From Sphingobacteriaceae bacterium (GTDB lineage Bacteria > Bacteroidota > Bacteroidia > Sphingobacteriales > Sphingobacteriaceae): a DNA stretch of 56,091 nt. Location of the stretch: assembly GCA_019751895.1 (NCBI GenBank), contig JAIEMU010000137.1, positions 1 through 56,091 of the forward strand, read 5' to 3'. The position numbers were made by a program, and so were the translations under genes. The notes beneath the pieces were generated by a model. The model saw nothing but the letters and a program-made list of their open reading frames with translations, was not told the DNA's origin and did not search any database. Positions 17,694 to 28,124 of this stretch are shown here, one piece after another (the stretch's first letter is position 1; the number at the start of each line of letters is the position of its first letter).

Positions 17694-19034
17694 ATGGCGA
17701 AATCATTCGAAGACTTTAAGTTAAATAGGCAATTGCTAAATGCCGTAGCCGAAGCGGGTTATCAAGAGGCTACACCGATACAAGAAAAAGCAATTGCGCC
17801 TATTTTGTCGGGACAAGATATTTTTGGCATTGCCCAAACAGGAACAGGTAAAACCGCCGCTTTTGTTTTACCTATTTTGATGCAATTGAAATATGCGCAA
17901 GGCGATTCGCCCAGAGCATTGATACTTTCGCCTACTCGTGAATTGGCCATGCAAATTGCTGAACAAGTTAAAGTATTTTCTACCTACACCGATTTGCGTT
18001 CTGTAGTGGTTTATGGGGGTATTGGTCCTAAAACACAAAAAGAAGAAATTGCCAAAGGAGCAGATATTATCATTGGTACACCAGGAAGGTTTTTAGATTT
18101 ATATCTTTCTGGAGATTTGAATGTGAGAAGCCTAAAGTTTTTAGTGCTAGACGAGGCCGACAAAATGATGGATATGGGATTTATTGGTACCATTCATCGG
18201 ATATTGGAAATCGTACCTCGCAAAAGACAAAACCTTTTGTTTTCAGCTACAATGAGTGATTTAGTTCAGAAAATAGCAGGTGATTTTTTGAAAAATCCTA
18301 CTGTAATTGAGGTAGCTCCGCAAGCCACAACGGCAAAAGCAGTTACCCAAGTTTTGTATAAAGTGCCCAATTTCAAAACCAAAATTAATTTATTGCAGCA
18401 TTTGCTCAAAGATGATGAGGCTTTTAAGCGTCTGATTATCTTTTGTAAAACCAAAACTGTTGCCGACAATATTTTTAGTTTCATTGAGCGTCGTTTTGGC
18501 GCTGAAGTGGTGCGTGTGATTCATGCAAACAAAGGTCAAAACACAAGAATTAACTCTATCAACGATTTTAAAGAAGGGAATATCCGAGTGTTGGTAGCCA
18601 CCGATGTAGCCTCAAGAGGAATTGATGTGACGGAGGTCAGCCACGTAATTAATTTCGATGTACCGATTATTATCGAAGACTATGTGCACCGAATTGGAAG
18701 AACAGGACGAGCCTTTGCCAAAGGCGATGCGCTCACTTTCTGCACAGATGCAGAGTATTATTATATTAAAAAAATCGAAAAATTAATTCGAGAAACTATT
18801 CCAGCGGTTTCAATTCCTAAAGAAGTTTTTATCGAAGAAACGCCCTATCAAGAGCAACAAGATATGGCTCGTGAAATTGATATGCAAAAACGCAAGGAAA
18901 ATCCAGATTTTAAAGGTGCTTTTCACGAAAAGAAAAATGCTAAAAAAATCGAACAATCGGAACGTGAAAAAGCGAGAGCTAAAATGAATAAAAAGTCGTT
19001 TAAAAAAGGTAAGCGATTTGATAAGAAAAAATAA
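17694..19034 (+). CDS. DEAD/DEAH box RNA helicase
   Basis: AQTGTGKTAAF, PTRELAMQIAEQ, GTPGRFLDL, VLDEADKMMDMGF, SATM, HRIGRTGRA; basic C-terminus. ATG at 17694 preferred over TTG at 17685. Confidence 0.97.
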   Translation: MAKSFEDFKLNRQLLNAVAEAGYQEATPIQEKAIAPILSGQDIFGIAQTGTGKTAAFVLPILMQLKYAQGDSPRALILSPTRELAMQIAEQVKVFSTYTDLRSVVVYGGIGPKTQKEEIAKGADIIIGTPGRFLDLYLSGDLNVRSLKFLVLDEADKMMDMGFIGTIHRILEIVPRKRQNLLFSATMSDLVQKIAGDFLKNPTVIEVAPQATTAKAVTQVLYKVPNFKTKINLLQHLLKDDEAFKRLIIFCKTKTVADNIFSFIERRFGAEVVRVIHANKGQNTRINSINDFKEGNIRVLVATDVASRGIDVTEVSHVINFDVPIIIEDYVHRIGRTGRAFAKGDALTFCTDAEYYYIKKIEKLIRETIPAVSIPKEVFIEETPYQEQQDMAREIDMQKRKENPDFKGAFHEKKNAKKIEQSEREKARAKMNKKSFKKGKRFDKKK

Positions 19035-19313
19035 ATGAAAGTTAAAATTACACCTTTAAATATTGTTTCGGCATTAGCCATTACTTTGGCTATTTATTTA
19101 CTTTATTTTGCCGATAAAAGCTCAATTCAATCGATTGAACAACCCAAAAATCTAATTGTTATTCTTTGCTTTGCAGGCGTGGTGGTTAGTTTTATTGTGG
19201 ACCAAATGTTTCGCAGAATGATTCAATCGTTGAAAAAAATATGGATGATTGAGATTATGCTAATCGCCTTAACCATTCTCTTTACCCTAATATTACGTTT
19301 TATATTCAAATAA
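19035..19313 (+). CDS. Small hypothetical membrane protein
   Basis: 92 aa with three hydrophobic stretches; starts right after the helicase stop. Confidence 0.65.
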   Translation: MKVKITPLNIVSALAITLAIYLLYFADKSSIQSIEQPKNLIVILCFAGVVVSFIVDQMFRRMIQSLKKIWMIEIMLIALTILFTLILRFIFK

Positions 19314-19330
19314 ATTTCACATTAAAAGCA

Positions 19331-19666
19331 ATGAAAACAGCAGAAATAAAAGTTACCGTTGAATTAGATAACAACAACATACCTGAAAATATTTTATGGG
19401 AAAGCACAGATGCTGAAAACAAAGAACAAGTGCCTGTAAAAAGTATGATGCTTGCCTTTTGGGATCACAATTACAAAAACTCTTTGCGTATCGATTTGTG
19501 GACTAAAGATATGCCTGTGGATGAAATGAAAAGATTTTTTTATGAAACCCTACAAACCATGGGCGATAGCTTTTTGAAAGCCACAGGAGAAGAAAATATT
19601 GTAGAGGATTTGAGAGATTATTGTGCGCATTTTGCGGATAAAATGGGCATCGACCCAAGAAAATAA
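19331..19666 (+). CDS. gldC: Gliding motility protein GldC
   Basis: KTAEIKVTVELDNNNIPENILWESTDA...SMMLAFWDHNYKNSLRIDLWTKDMPVDEMKRFFYETLQTMGDSFLKAT. Confidence 0.93.
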   Translation: MKTAEIKVTVELDNNNIPENILWESTDAENKEQVPVKSMMLAFWDHNYKNSLRIDLWTKDMPVDEMKRFFYETLQTMGDSFLKATGEENIVEDLRDYCAHFADKMGIDPRK

Positions 19667-20182
19667 CTAATGAATAGCACCCAAAGTTTTGTGATGACGT
19701 TTGCGTTTGTGAAAACTTTGGGTCAAATTTTTATCTCCGCTAATGATGCTGATGTTGCCATCTACTTCTAACATCGCCAATTTTATATCTTTATAAAATT
19801 CTACTCCGTGTTCACGCATTGCCTCTTTAATTTCATCGTCTGTAATACTTAAATCACTTAATTTTTTGAAATTTAATTTTCCATTATAGATTAAAATTTC
19901 TGGTTGAGAGGTTATAAAGTGCCTGATTTTTTCACTTTTAAACATGATTTTTTTGAGCAAGTAATTTAGTATAAATAAAACAGAGGCAGCTATCAAACCG
20001 CTTAGTAAACTAGTATTTTCACCTACCATTGCATTCTGTACAGCGTTGCTGATGAGTAAAACAAGTACAATGTCGGTTGTGTTGAGTTGTGAAAGTTCTT
20101 TTTTGCCCGTTAATTTAATTGCAATTAGCATAAAAAAATATACTGCCAAACTACGAAGAATAACATCTAAATAAGGATTCAT
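19667..20182 (-). CDS. DUF421 (YetF-like) membrane protein
   Basis: KLTGKKELSQLNTTDIVLVLLISNAVQNAMVG motif plus conserved C-terminal domain. Confidence 0.9.
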   Translation of the reverse strand: MNPYLDVILRSLAVYFFMLIAIKLTGKKELSQLNTTDIVLVLLISNAVQNAMVGENTSLLSGLIAASVLFILNYLLKKIMFKSEKIRHFITSQPEILIYNGKLNFKKLSDLSITDDEIKEAMREHGVEFYKDIKLAMLEVDGNISIISGDKNLTQSFHKRKRHHKTLGAIH

Positions 20183-20187
20183 CTTGG

Positions 20188-20667
20188 TTAGAATTTAAGT
20201 AGGGTTTGTCCTCTTGGGTTGATTTCTTTTTCATGGTTGATTAACCATTCTTTTCGCCAAATTTCGCCTGCATAGCCAACTAAATTTCCATTGCTACCAA
20301 TCACCCGATGACAAGGTATGGCAATAGCAACTTTATTTTTGCCATTTGCAGCGGCCATTGCTCGTATAGCGAGAGGGTTATGTACAGAAAACTGTGCGTA
20401 AGAAATGGTTTCTCCATAAGGGATTTCTAAAAGAGATTGCCACACTTTTTGCTGAAAATCGGTTCCACTTTGTTGAATTGGAAAAGTGAAATTTTGCAAC
20501 GCTCCTTCAAAATATTTACGTAATTCTTTTGCAGCTAAAACGCTAATTTCATTCTCATTAGCCTTAATTTTTGGGGTAAAAGATATTTCTGTAATAAAAT
20601 TAGCATTTGCAAGAATACTAATTTCTCCTATCGGGCTTTTTACGATGCTACAAAAAATAGATTCCAT
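20188..20667 (-). CDS. ogt: Methylated-DNA--[protein]-cysteine S-methyltransferase
   Basis: IPYGETISYAQF, RAMAAANGKNKVAIAIPCHRVIGSNGNLVGYAGEIWRKEWLINHE (PCHRV active site). Confidence 0.95.
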   Translation of the reverse strand: MESIFCSIVKSPIGEISILANANFITEISFTPKIKANENEISVLAAKELRKYFEGALQNFTFPIQQSGTDFQQKVWQSLLEIPYGETISYAQFSVHNPLAIRAMAAANGKNKVAIAIPCHRVIGSNGNLVGYAGEIWRKEWLINHEKEINPRGQTLLKF

Positions 20668-20718
20668 AATTTTACAATAATACAATAATTAATGCTAAAA
20701 AAATTAACAATAAAGCTA

Positions 20719-20726
20719 ACTTTGCG
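20719..20726 (+). promoter_or_regulatory. Candidate -7 element (TAACTTTG) for ccmB
   Basis: TAnnTTTG immediately upstream of the preferred ccmB ATG at 20731; supports that start over 20692. Confidence 0.4.
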
Positions 20727-20730
20727 CTCT

Positions 20731-21390
20731 ATGCCCTTGATTCATCAAATCAAATATTTAATTAAAAAGGAAATGCTTTTAGAATGGCGTTCCAAATACG
20801 CCTTAAATGGAATATTACTATACGTAGTATCGACTGTTTTTGTGTGTTTGTTGTCTTTTATTAGCATTAAACCTATAACTTGGAACGCACTTTTTTGGAT
20901 TATTATGTTGTTTTCGGCAATCAATGCAGTTTCTAAAAGTTTTTTACAAGAAAGCAAAGCGAGGCAGTTGTATGTTTATACTTTAGCAAGTCCTTTTGCG
21001 TTAATGGTAGCTAAAATTTTATATAACACCTTTTTAATGTTGCTTTTAACGATAATTGCACTTGTTTTTTATAGCTTAGTTTTTGGTTTTCCTCCGCAAG
21101 ATAAGGGCTTGTTTTTTGTCTCTACTATTTTAGGGAGCATTAGTTTTTCCACTATTTTTACGATGGTTTCGGCGATAGCTAGCAAAGCTGGAAATGGAGG
21201 GATGTTGATGGCTATTTTGAGTTTTCCTTTAATTATTCCCGTTCTTATTTTGCTCATAAAATTATCAAAAAATGCATTGGATGGTTTAGATCGCTCGGCT
21301 AGTTTAGATGAAATTGGAAATCTTTTGGTTGTAAATATTTTAGCAATTGTGGTATCTTTAGTGTTGTTTCCTTACCTTTATCGGGATTAA
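20731..21390 (+). CDS. ccmB: Heme exporter protein CcmB
   Basis: IHQIKYLIKKEMLLEWRSKYALNGILLYVVSTVFVCLLSF; six-TM pattern; followed by ccmC. Confidence 0.93.
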   Translation: MPLIHQIKYLIKKEMLLEWRSKYALNGILLYVVSTVFVCLLSFISIKPITWNALFWIIMLFSAINAVSKSFLQESKARQLYVYTLASPFALMVAKILYNTFLMLLLTIIALVFYSLVFGFPPQDKGLFFVSTILGSISFSTIFTMVSAIASKAGNGGMLMAILSFPLIIPVLILLIKLSKNALDGLDRSASLDEIGNLLVVNILAIVVSLVLFPYLYRD

Positions 21391-21402
21391 AAAAATAGAA
21401 TT

Positions 21403-22056
21403 ATGTATAAATATTGGTGGAAAATTGTAGCCTGTGTATTGGTTTTTTATTCGTCTGTAGCGGGTTTTTTGATGGAAGTGCCTGTCTTACCAATTTTAAA
21501 TGAAACGATAAGAAATTTGTATTTTCATGTACCTATGTGGTTTGTGATGGTGGTGCTTTTCAGTATTTCGGTTTTTTATAGTGTTAAATATTTAGCCACC
21601 AACAAACAAGATTACGACACAAGGGCGGTTGAAAGCGTAAATGTAGGCTTGCTTTTTAGTATTTTAGGCTTAGTTACAGGGGCAATTTGGGCGAGATTTA
21701 CTTGGGGACAGTTTTGGAGTTTCGACGCCAAACAAACTTTTGCAGCCATCGCTATTTTATTATATTTTGCATACATCACTCTTCGCAATGCGATAGATGA
21801 GGAACAAAAAAGAGCTAAAATTGCAGCAGTTTACAATATTTTCGCTTTCCCTATGATGGTGGTTTTGTTGTTTGTTTTGCCACGAATGCAAGATTCATTA
21901 CATCCAGGAAATGGAGGCAATCCAGGTTTTAATGCCTACGATTTAGATAGCCGAATGAGAATGGTGTTTTATCCAGCGTGTATAGGTTGGGTAATGATAG
22001 GTTATTGGATTTATACCTTACGCTATCGATTAAATATAATTAAAAATCATAATTAG
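21403..22056 (+). CDS. ccmC: Cytochrome c biogenesis protein CcmC/CcsA
   Basis: FHVPMWFVMVVLF, GLVTGAIWARFTWGQFWSFDAKQTFAAIAILLYFAYITLRNAI (tryptophan-rich WWD-like region). Confidence 0.94.
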   Translation: MYKYWWKIVACVLVFYSSVAGFLMEVPVLPILNETIRNLYFHVPMWFVMVVLFSISVFYSVKYLATNKQDYDTRAVESVNVGLLFSILGLVTGAIWARFTWGQFWSFDAKQTFAAIAILLYFAYITLRNAIDEEQKRAKIAAVYNIFAFPMMVVLLFVLPRMQDSLHPGNGGNPGFNAYDLDSRMRMVFYPACIGWVMIGYWIYTLRYRLNIIKNHN

Positions 22057-22061
22057 AAGTC

Positions 22062-22277
22062 ATGAAAAAAGTATTCCTTTTTATTTTATTGCAGTTGTTT
22101 TGTGTGCAATTATTTGCTCAAAATAACCTACCAGAAATGGCAACAGATTTGCGTAGTTCGGGAAAAATATATGTTGTAGTGGTTTGTGTAGCGGTCATTT
22201 TACTTGGAATTATCGCATTCTTATTCTCAATAGATAGAAGATTGAGCAATGTGGAAAAAAAACAAAAAGTGGGATAA
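22062..22277 (+). CDS. ccmD: CcmD family small membrane protein
   Basis: 71 aa, signal-like N-terminus plus one TM and short charged tail; directly after ccmC. Confidence 0.75.
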   Translation: MKKVFLFILLQLFCVQLFAQNNLPEMATDLRSSGKIYVVVVCVAVILLGIIAFLFSIDRRLSNVEKKQKVG

Positions 22278-22404
22278 GGTTTAATTATTGCATTTAAAAC
22301 CATTTTTTCGTTTGTGTTACAAATACACTAAGTGAAATTAAATTTGTATAAATCAGTTTTTTTTAGCCAATTTTGCGCAAAATTAGAAATTAATAAAAAA
22401 TAGT

Positions 22405-23823
22405 ATGGCACAATCAAATAACAATAGTTTCTTTGCAGACGTTTGTAATAATTTTGACAACGCAGCAAAACACACTTCGCATCCAGAAGGTTTGTTAGCA
22501 CAAATTAAAGCTTGTAATAGCGTTTACCGCTTTCAGTTCCCTATCCGTCGTGGAAATAGTTTTGAAGTAATTGACGCATGGCGTGTAGAACACTCGCATC
22601 ACATGAGTCCTACCAAAGGTGGTATTCGTTACAGCGACATGGTGAATGAAGATGAGGTAATGGCTTTAGCGGCTTTAATGACTTATAAATGTGCGATTGT
22701 AAACGTTCCATTTGGTGGTGCTAAAGGTGGTATTTGTATCAATCCAAAAAACTACACGGTAGCTGAATTGGAAACCATTACAAGAAGATACACTACTGAA
22801 TTAATCAAAAAGAATTTTATTGGTCCTGGTATTGACGTTCCTGCTCCTGATTACGGATCGGGTGAGCGTGAAATGAGTTGGATTGCAGATACTTATATGA
22901 CCATGAATCCAGGTTCTTTGGATGCTTTAGGTTGTGTAACGGGTAAACCAATTGCTTTACACGGTATTCGTGGACGTAAAGAGGCTACAGGTCGTGGTGT
23001 TGCTTACGCAGTAAGAGAATGTGTAAATATTGTTGAAGATATGACTAGAATCGGCTTGAAAGCTGGTTTAGGAGATAAAAAAGTAATTGTTCAAGGTTTA
23101 GGTAACGTAGGTTATCACTCTGCTAAATATTTAACTGAATTTGGCGCTACGGTGGTTGGTTTATGTGAATATGAAGGTGCAATTTATAACGAAAACGGTT
23201 TAGATGTAGCTGAAGTTTTCGCACACAGAACAGCAACGGGTTCGATTTTAGGATTTCCAGGGGCTAAAGAATTTAAAAATTCAAAAGAAGGATTAGAACA
23301 ACCATGTGATATTTTAGTTCCTGCGGCTTTAGAAAATCAAATTACGGTAGAAAATATCCGTAACATAAAAGCTAAAATTATAGCTGAAGGAGCAAATGGT
23401 CCATGTACGCCAGAAGCAGAAGCAATTTTCACTGAAATGGGTGGTATCATCATCCCTGATATGTATTGTAATGCTGGTGGTGTAACCGTTTCTTACTTCG
23501 AGTGGTTGAAAAACCTTTCTCACGTAGCATTTGGACGTATGGAAAACCGTTACTCGGCTAACTCAAACGAGAATTTAATTACCACATTAGAAAATTTAAC
23601 AGGCAAGTCTGTTTCTGCTCAACAACGTTCAATGTTGGTGAAAGGAGCTTCTGAGGTTGAATTGGTAAACTCAGGTTTGGAAGATACCATGATGAATTCT
23701 TATGTTGAAATCATCGAAACCATGAGAGCAAAACCAACAATTAAAACTTTAAGAACGGCTGCTTTTGTAAGCTCAATTGATAAAATCGCAGTTTCATACA
23801 TGAATTTAGGTATTTGGCCATAA
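22405..23823 (+). CDS. Glu/Leu/Phe/Val dehydrogenase (glutamate dehydrogenase)
   Basis: HHMSPTKGGIRYSDMVNEDEVMALAALMTYKCAIVNVPFGGAKGGICINP; PAPDYGSGEREMSWIADTY; VQGLGNVGYHSA. Confidence 0.96.
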   Translation: MAQSNNNSFFADVCNNFDNAAKHTSHPEGLLAQIKACNSVYRFQFPIRRGNSFEVIDAWRVEHSHHMSPTKGGIRYSDMVNEDEVMALAALMTYKCAIVNVPFGGAKGGICINPKNYTVAELETITRRYTTELIKKNFIGPGIDVPAPDYGSGEREMSWIADTYMTMNPGSLDALGCVTGKPIALHGIRGRKEATGRGVAYAVRECVNIVEDMTRIGLKAGLGDKKVIVQGLGNVGYHSAKYLTEFGATVVGLCEYEGAIYNENGLDVAEVFAHRTATGSILGFPGAKEFKNSKEGLEQPCDILVPAALENQITVENIRNIKAKIIAEGANGPCTPEAEAIFTEMGGIIIPDMYCNAGGVTVSYFEWLKNLSHVAFGRMENRYSANSNENLITTLENLTGKSVSAQQRSMLVKGASEVELVNSGLEDTMMNSYVEIIETMRAKPTIKTLRTAAFVSSIDKIAVSYMNLGIWP

Positions 23824-23855
23824 TTTAGGTTTTGATTGCATTATATTTTAAGATT

Positions 23856-23889
23856 AACCCAAATAGTTGCAAACTATTTGGGTTTTTTT
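23856..23889 (+). terminator. Intrinsic terminator after glutamate dehydrogenase
   Basis: AACCCAAATAGT-tgca-AACTATTTGGGTT followed by TTTTT. Confidence 0.85.
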
Positions 23890-24003
23890 ATGAGCTAATT
23901 TTTTACATAAATCTGTGAAAATCACAAAAATATTTTTCATAAAATTAGAGTACATTTGTAACTTAAATTATCTATTCTTTTATACAAAGTATTCGTCAAA
24001 AAA

Positions 24004-25692
24004 ATGAGATTAGTTTCTGTGTTTTGTTTGTGCTTATTTTTTTACAGCTTACCTATTTGTGCACAATCCAATGCATTGAAACTGCAAAGTGATAGCAACG
24101 CTTTAAAAAATTTTTACTTTGCAGGTTTGCGGGATAAACTAACCGAAAACTATGAAAGCGCACATCAAAATTTCAAAAAAGCATTGGCTGTAGATACTAA
24201 AAATGATGCTGTTTTGTTTGAAATGGCTATTGTTAATTACGCTCAAAACCAACCATTAGACGCAGAAGTAAATCTTAAAACCGCTATTCAAAACAATTCA
24301 AATAATGTTTGGTATTATAGATTTTTGGCTGAAATTTATAAAAAACAAGATAGAATTAGTGATTTGCCCTCCGTATTTAATGATATTATACGCTTAGAAC
24401 CTCAAAATCAAAATGTGTATCTAGATCGATGTAAAGCATGGCAATTGATGGGAGACGAAGAACAAGTGAAAAGAGGGTTTGAGGAAATTGAACAAAAATT
24501 TGGCAATTCTGAAGCGCTTCGAAATGCAAAAAATAGCGCTTTAGCGGACAATCAACTTGAAAAGTCAAACACTATCACCGACAATTCGTATCAATCTAAT
24601 GAATTGAACAAGGTTTTAGCTTTGTGTGATCAACTGGTTAAACAAAATAAAGCAGAAGAAGCAATTGTCGCTTTGCAAAAAGCGAAACAATTAACTTCAA
24701 ATAGCTATCCATTGGCAACTGCTTTGGCTAACTGTTATTTGAAAACACAAAAATGGGAACTCGCCATAGCGGAGTTGAAATTTGCTTTTCAACAATCGGC
24801 GATGTCAAATGAGGAAAAAGTAAGTTATTTATCGGTTTTGGGACATCAATTCCAACACCCAAATTTAGAGACACCAATTTTTGAGCTCTTGCAAATTGCT
24901 TTGGATATGGATTCAAAATCACCAGTTTTATTGGTTTTAGCGGGAGATTTTTATTTTCATGTTCATGATTTTCCAAAAGCATTACAATTTTATGAGGAAG
25001 CCTTAAAGCAAAATTATCAATCTGTAGCGATTTGGGAAAAAAGAATTTACGTCTGCTTGGCTTCTAAAGACAATAAACAAGCTATCAAAATTGCCGAAGA
25101 ATCACTTACTTTCTATCCCAATCATGCCAATTTATATTATTTATATGCTTTGGCTCTGCACCACAACCATCAAAAGAATGAAGCATTGGAATATTTGAAA
25201 ATGTGTAGAGATTTGATTGGAGATGATAAACAGATGGCAGCGAAATTATTTTTACTGCAAGCCGAAATGGCTATTGAAGACCATAAATTGGATCAAGCCA
25301 CCGAATACTTTGAAAAGGCATTGGCTTTGGACGAACATAACACAGATATTTTGAATAGTTATGCTTACTACATTGCAATAAGTGATTTGAATATCAATCA
25401 GGCAGAAAAATTGATTCTCAAAGCTATTGATATTGACAGTGAAAGTGCCTCTTTTGCGGATACTTACGCTTTTATTTTGGTGAAAAAAGGAAACTATGTG
25501 TTGGCAAAAAAATGGATAGAAAAAGCTTTAGCAATACACGAAAACCTTTCCTATGTCGAACATTATGGAGATATTCTTTTTTTGAATGGGGAAACAGCTC
25601 AAGCTTTGGTGCAATGGAAAAAAGCAAATCAAGAGGGAAATAAATCGGAGAAATTAAATAGAAAAATTAATGAAGAGAAATATTTTAAATAG
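24004..25692 (+). CDS. Tetratricopeptide repeat protein with signal peptide
   Basis: Signal peptide plus multiple TPR units (LDQATEYFEKALALDEHNTDILNSYAYYIA...). Confidence 0.9.
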   Translation: MRLVSVFCLCLFFYSLPICAQSNALKLQSDSNALKNFYFAGLRDKLTENYESAHQNFKKALAVDTKNDAVLFEMAIVNYAQNQPLDAEVNLKTAIQNNSNNVWYYRFLAEIYKKQDRISDLPSVFNDIIRLEPQNQNVYLDRCKAWQLMGDEEQVKRGFEEIEQKFGNSEALRNAKNSALADNQLEKSNTITDNSYQSNELNKVLALCDQLVKQNKAEEAIVALQKAKQLTSNSYPLATALANCYLKTQKWELAIAELKFAFQQSAMSNEEKVSYLSVLGHQFQHPNLETPIFELLQIALDMDSKSPVLLVLAGDFYFHVHDFPKALQFYEEALKQNYQSVAIWEKRIYVCLASKDNKQAIKIAEESLTFYPNHANLYYLYALALHHNHQKNEALEYLKMCRDLIGDDKQMAAKLFLLQAEMAIEDHKLDQATEYFEKALALDEHNTDILNSYAYYIAISDLNINQAEKLILKAIDIDSESASFADTYAFILVKKGNYVLAKKWIEKALAIHENLSYVEHYGDILFLNGETAQALVQWKKANQEGNKSEKLNRKINEEKYFK

Positions 25693-26464
25693 CACAGTTT
25701 TATTGTTGTCGCTAAGTTTACTTTTTGCATGTAGAACTAAAAAACAAGCGGTTTTGGCGCCACCAGCTAAAGTAGCTGTGGTGGATAGCTTGTTGGTGAA
25801 AAAGGAAGAAAATATACGTTTGTTGCAAAGTAAAAATTTAAAATTCAACACATTATCGCTTAAGGCAAAGGTAAATTTGAATATTGATAACCAAGAAAAT
25901 AGGGTTACCATGAATGTCAAAATTGAAAGAGATAAGAAGATTTGGGTAAATGTGATTGCGTTGGGTATCGCCGAAATTGCTAGGGTTTTGATTACCCCTG
26001 ACAGCGTTTTTGTACTCAACCGAACTGAAAGTGTTGCATTTAAAAAACCGTTCAGCTATTTGCATGGTTTTGTGAGTAAAAAAGTTGATTTCAAGATGTT
26101 GCAATCGGTGTTTGTAGCCAACACGATAGATGATTTTTTAACTTCAAACACGGATTTGAAAAACGAAATGGGGCTTTGGAACGTAAAAAATCAAGAAATG
26201 GATTTAGCCTGTCAAATCATTTTCAATACATTGTTAAAACCAAATGAGCTTTTTTTGAATGATGTAAAGGCAGCCCAATCATTAAAAATTTCATATCCAA
26301 AATATACCAATTTGAATAGTGATTTATTCCCTTCTGTGATGGAAGTGAAAACTGCGTTTGGAACAAAAAAAATAAACATAGATTTCGAGTTTTTTAAAAT
26401 CGAACAAGATGTAGCCGTAGAATTTCCGTTTACAATTCCCAAAAGATTTAAAATAATAAGATAA
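25670..26464 (+). CDS. DUF4292 domain-containing lipoprotein
   Basis: Lipobox LFAC; NTLSLKAKVNLNIDNQENRVTMNVKIERDKKIWVNVIALGIAEIARVLITPDSVFVLNR; between TPR protein and EnvC-like peptidase. Confidence 0.85.
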   Translation: MKRNILNSTVLLLSLSLLFACRTKKQAVLAPPAKVAVVDSLLVKKEENIRLLQSKNLKFNTLSLKAKVNLNIDNQENRVTMNVKIERDKKIWVNVIALGIAEIARVLITPDSVFVLNRTESVAFKKPFSYLHGFVSKKVDFKMLQSVFVANTIDDFLTSNTDLKNEMGLWNVKNQEMDLACQIIFNTLLKPNELFLNDVKAAQSLKISYPKYTNLNSDLFPSVMEVKTAFGTKKINIDFEFFKIEQDVAVEFPFTIPKRFKIIR

Positions 26465-26485
26465 AATTGTATATTTTTGACAGCA

Positions 26486-27754
26486 ATGAAACGATATAAA
26501 ATATTTTTGTGGATACTATTGGTATCATTTGCATTCACTGCGGTGGCGCAAGAAAGTAAAGAGCTGAAAAGAAAAAAAGAAGCACTACAACGAGACATTG
26601 AGCGTTTAGAAAAAGAAGCGGCTGTAGCTGCCAAAGGTAAAAAAATGACTTTGGCACAGATAAATGCTTTGAAGGCACAAATTAATATCCGTCAGCAAAA
26701 AATTGGCGTGATCAATTCTCAAGTAGCCAACTTGAGTGCGCACATCGCTCAAAACACACACAAGGTTGAAAATTTAAAAAGCCAATTGAGTGTTCTGAAA
26801 AAAGAATATGCCAACACTATTTTATTTGCGCAACGCAATCAAAATGCGTATAGTAAAATGATGTTTGTGTTTGGAGCTGAGGATTTTAATCAAGCATTTA
26901 AAAGAGTAAAGTATTTGCAACAATTTGGGCAATACCGAAAAAAACAAGCTGGTTATATTGAAGTTAAAAAATCAGATTTGAATACTGAAATTGTAATTTT
27001 AGATAAAAACAAAAAAGAGAAAAAGAATTTATTGAACGAGGAAGTTCAAGAAAAAGTAAAGCTAGACAAGAATAAAAAAGTACAAGTTGTGGCACTTAAT
27101 CAATATAAAGCCACTGAAAAACAATATCAAAAAGATATTCAAAAACGAAGACAACAACAAGCCGCTATTGACAGAGAAATTAGAGCAGCCATCCGCAGAG
27201 AAATAGAAATTGCTCGTAGAAAAGCAGAGGCAGAGGAAAGAGAAGCTGAACGTTTTGCAAATGCAAAAGCAAAAGCCGAAAATAAACCTGCTCCAGCAGC
27301 AAAACCGAAAAAATCAAATACCAATTTCTTGAATGCCACTCCAGAAATGGAGAAACTATCGAACGCTTTTGAAGGTAACAAAGGTAGTTTGCCTTGGCCA
27401 GTACAACACGGACAAATAGCCGAAAGGTTTGGTAAGCACAAAGTAGATCAGGCGACAATAGACAATCAAGGAATTATTATCGAAACCCCAGAAAGTGAGA
27501 ATGTGAGAGCGGTGTTTTCAGGTACTGTTGCAAGTGTGACCCTAATTACGGGTAGATACATGGTGCTTATTAAACATGGTGGTTACTTTACCATTTATCA
27601 CAATTTAAAAACAGTAAGTGTTTCGGCAGGAACCAAAGTGGGGTTAAAGCAATCTATTGGAGAAGTAGGAAATACAGGAGAGACACCTTTGTTACAATTC
27701 CAAATTTGGAAAGCAAGCAATCCCGTTAATCCAGAACATTGGATTGCTAAATAA
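26486..27754 (+). CDS. Murein hydrolase activator EnvC-like / M23 peptidase
   Basis: Signal peptide, long coiled coil, C-terminal LytM domain (GIIIETPESENVRAVFSGTVASVTLITGRYMVLIKHGGYFTIYHNLKTVSVSAGTKV). Confidence 0.92.
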   Translation: MKRYKIFLWILLVSFAFTAVAQESKELKRKKEALQRDIERLEKEAAVAAKGKKMTLAQINALKAQINIRQQKIGVINSQVANLSAHIAQNTHKVENLKSQLSVLKKEYANTILFAQRNQNAYSKMMFVFGAEDFNQAFKRVKYLQQFGQYRKKQAGYIEVKKSDLNTEIVILDKNKKEKKNLLNEEVQEKVKLDKNKKVQVVALNQYKATEKQYQKDIQKRRQQQAAIDREIRAAIRREIEIARRKAEAEEREAERFANAKAKAENKPAPAAKPKKSNTNFLNATPEMEKLSNAFEGNKGSLPWPVQHGQIAERFGKHKVDQATIDNQGIIIETPESENVRAVFSGTVASVTLITGRYMVLIKHGGYFTIYHNLKTVSVSAGTKVGLKQSIGEVGNTGETPLLQFQIWKASNPVNPEHWIAK

Positions 27755-27775
27755 GTTTTTTAGTATTTTAAATAT

Positions 27776-27783
27776 TATATTTG
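27776..27783 (+). promoter_or_regulatory. Candidate -7 element (TATATTTG) for tatA tandem
   Basis: TAnnTTTG match 17 nt upstream of ATG at 27800. Confidence 0.4.
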
Positions 27784-27799
27784 CACAAATATTTTTATA

Positions 27800-28108
27800 A
27801 TGAGCACGATAACAGTTTTAGGTTTTTTAAACATGGGCGCAGGAGAGTTAATTCCAATTGTATTGTTAGTTCTTTTGTTGTTTGGAGGTAAGAAATTACC
27901 CGAATTAGCCAGAGGATTAGGAAAAGGAATTAGAGAATTTAAAGATGCCTCTGAAGGTGTGAAAAGAGAAATTCATAGAAATATCAATTCTTTAGATTTA
28001 GATGAAGAATTGAAAGCACAAGAGGAGCAAGAAAGAAAAGCAAAAGAAAATGTTTTTCACCCTACACAGCCTTTAGATAGTAAACCCATAGATAGTACCA
28101 ACATATAA
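27800..28108 (+). CDS. tatA: Sec-independent translocase TatA/TatE family subunit (longer copy)
   Basis: [39 protein letters not shown]. Confidence 0.93.
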   Translation: MSTITVLGFLNMGAGELIPIVLLVLLLFGGKKLPELARGLGKGIREFKDASEGVKREIHRNINSLDLDEELKAQEEQERKAKENVFHPTQPLDSKPIDSTNI

Positions 28109-28124
28109 ATAAAATATAAATAAG

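Noticed and set aside
25654-26019. 121-aa minus ORF opposite DUF4292 gene
   Set aside because: Fully antisense to a good lipoprotein frame.
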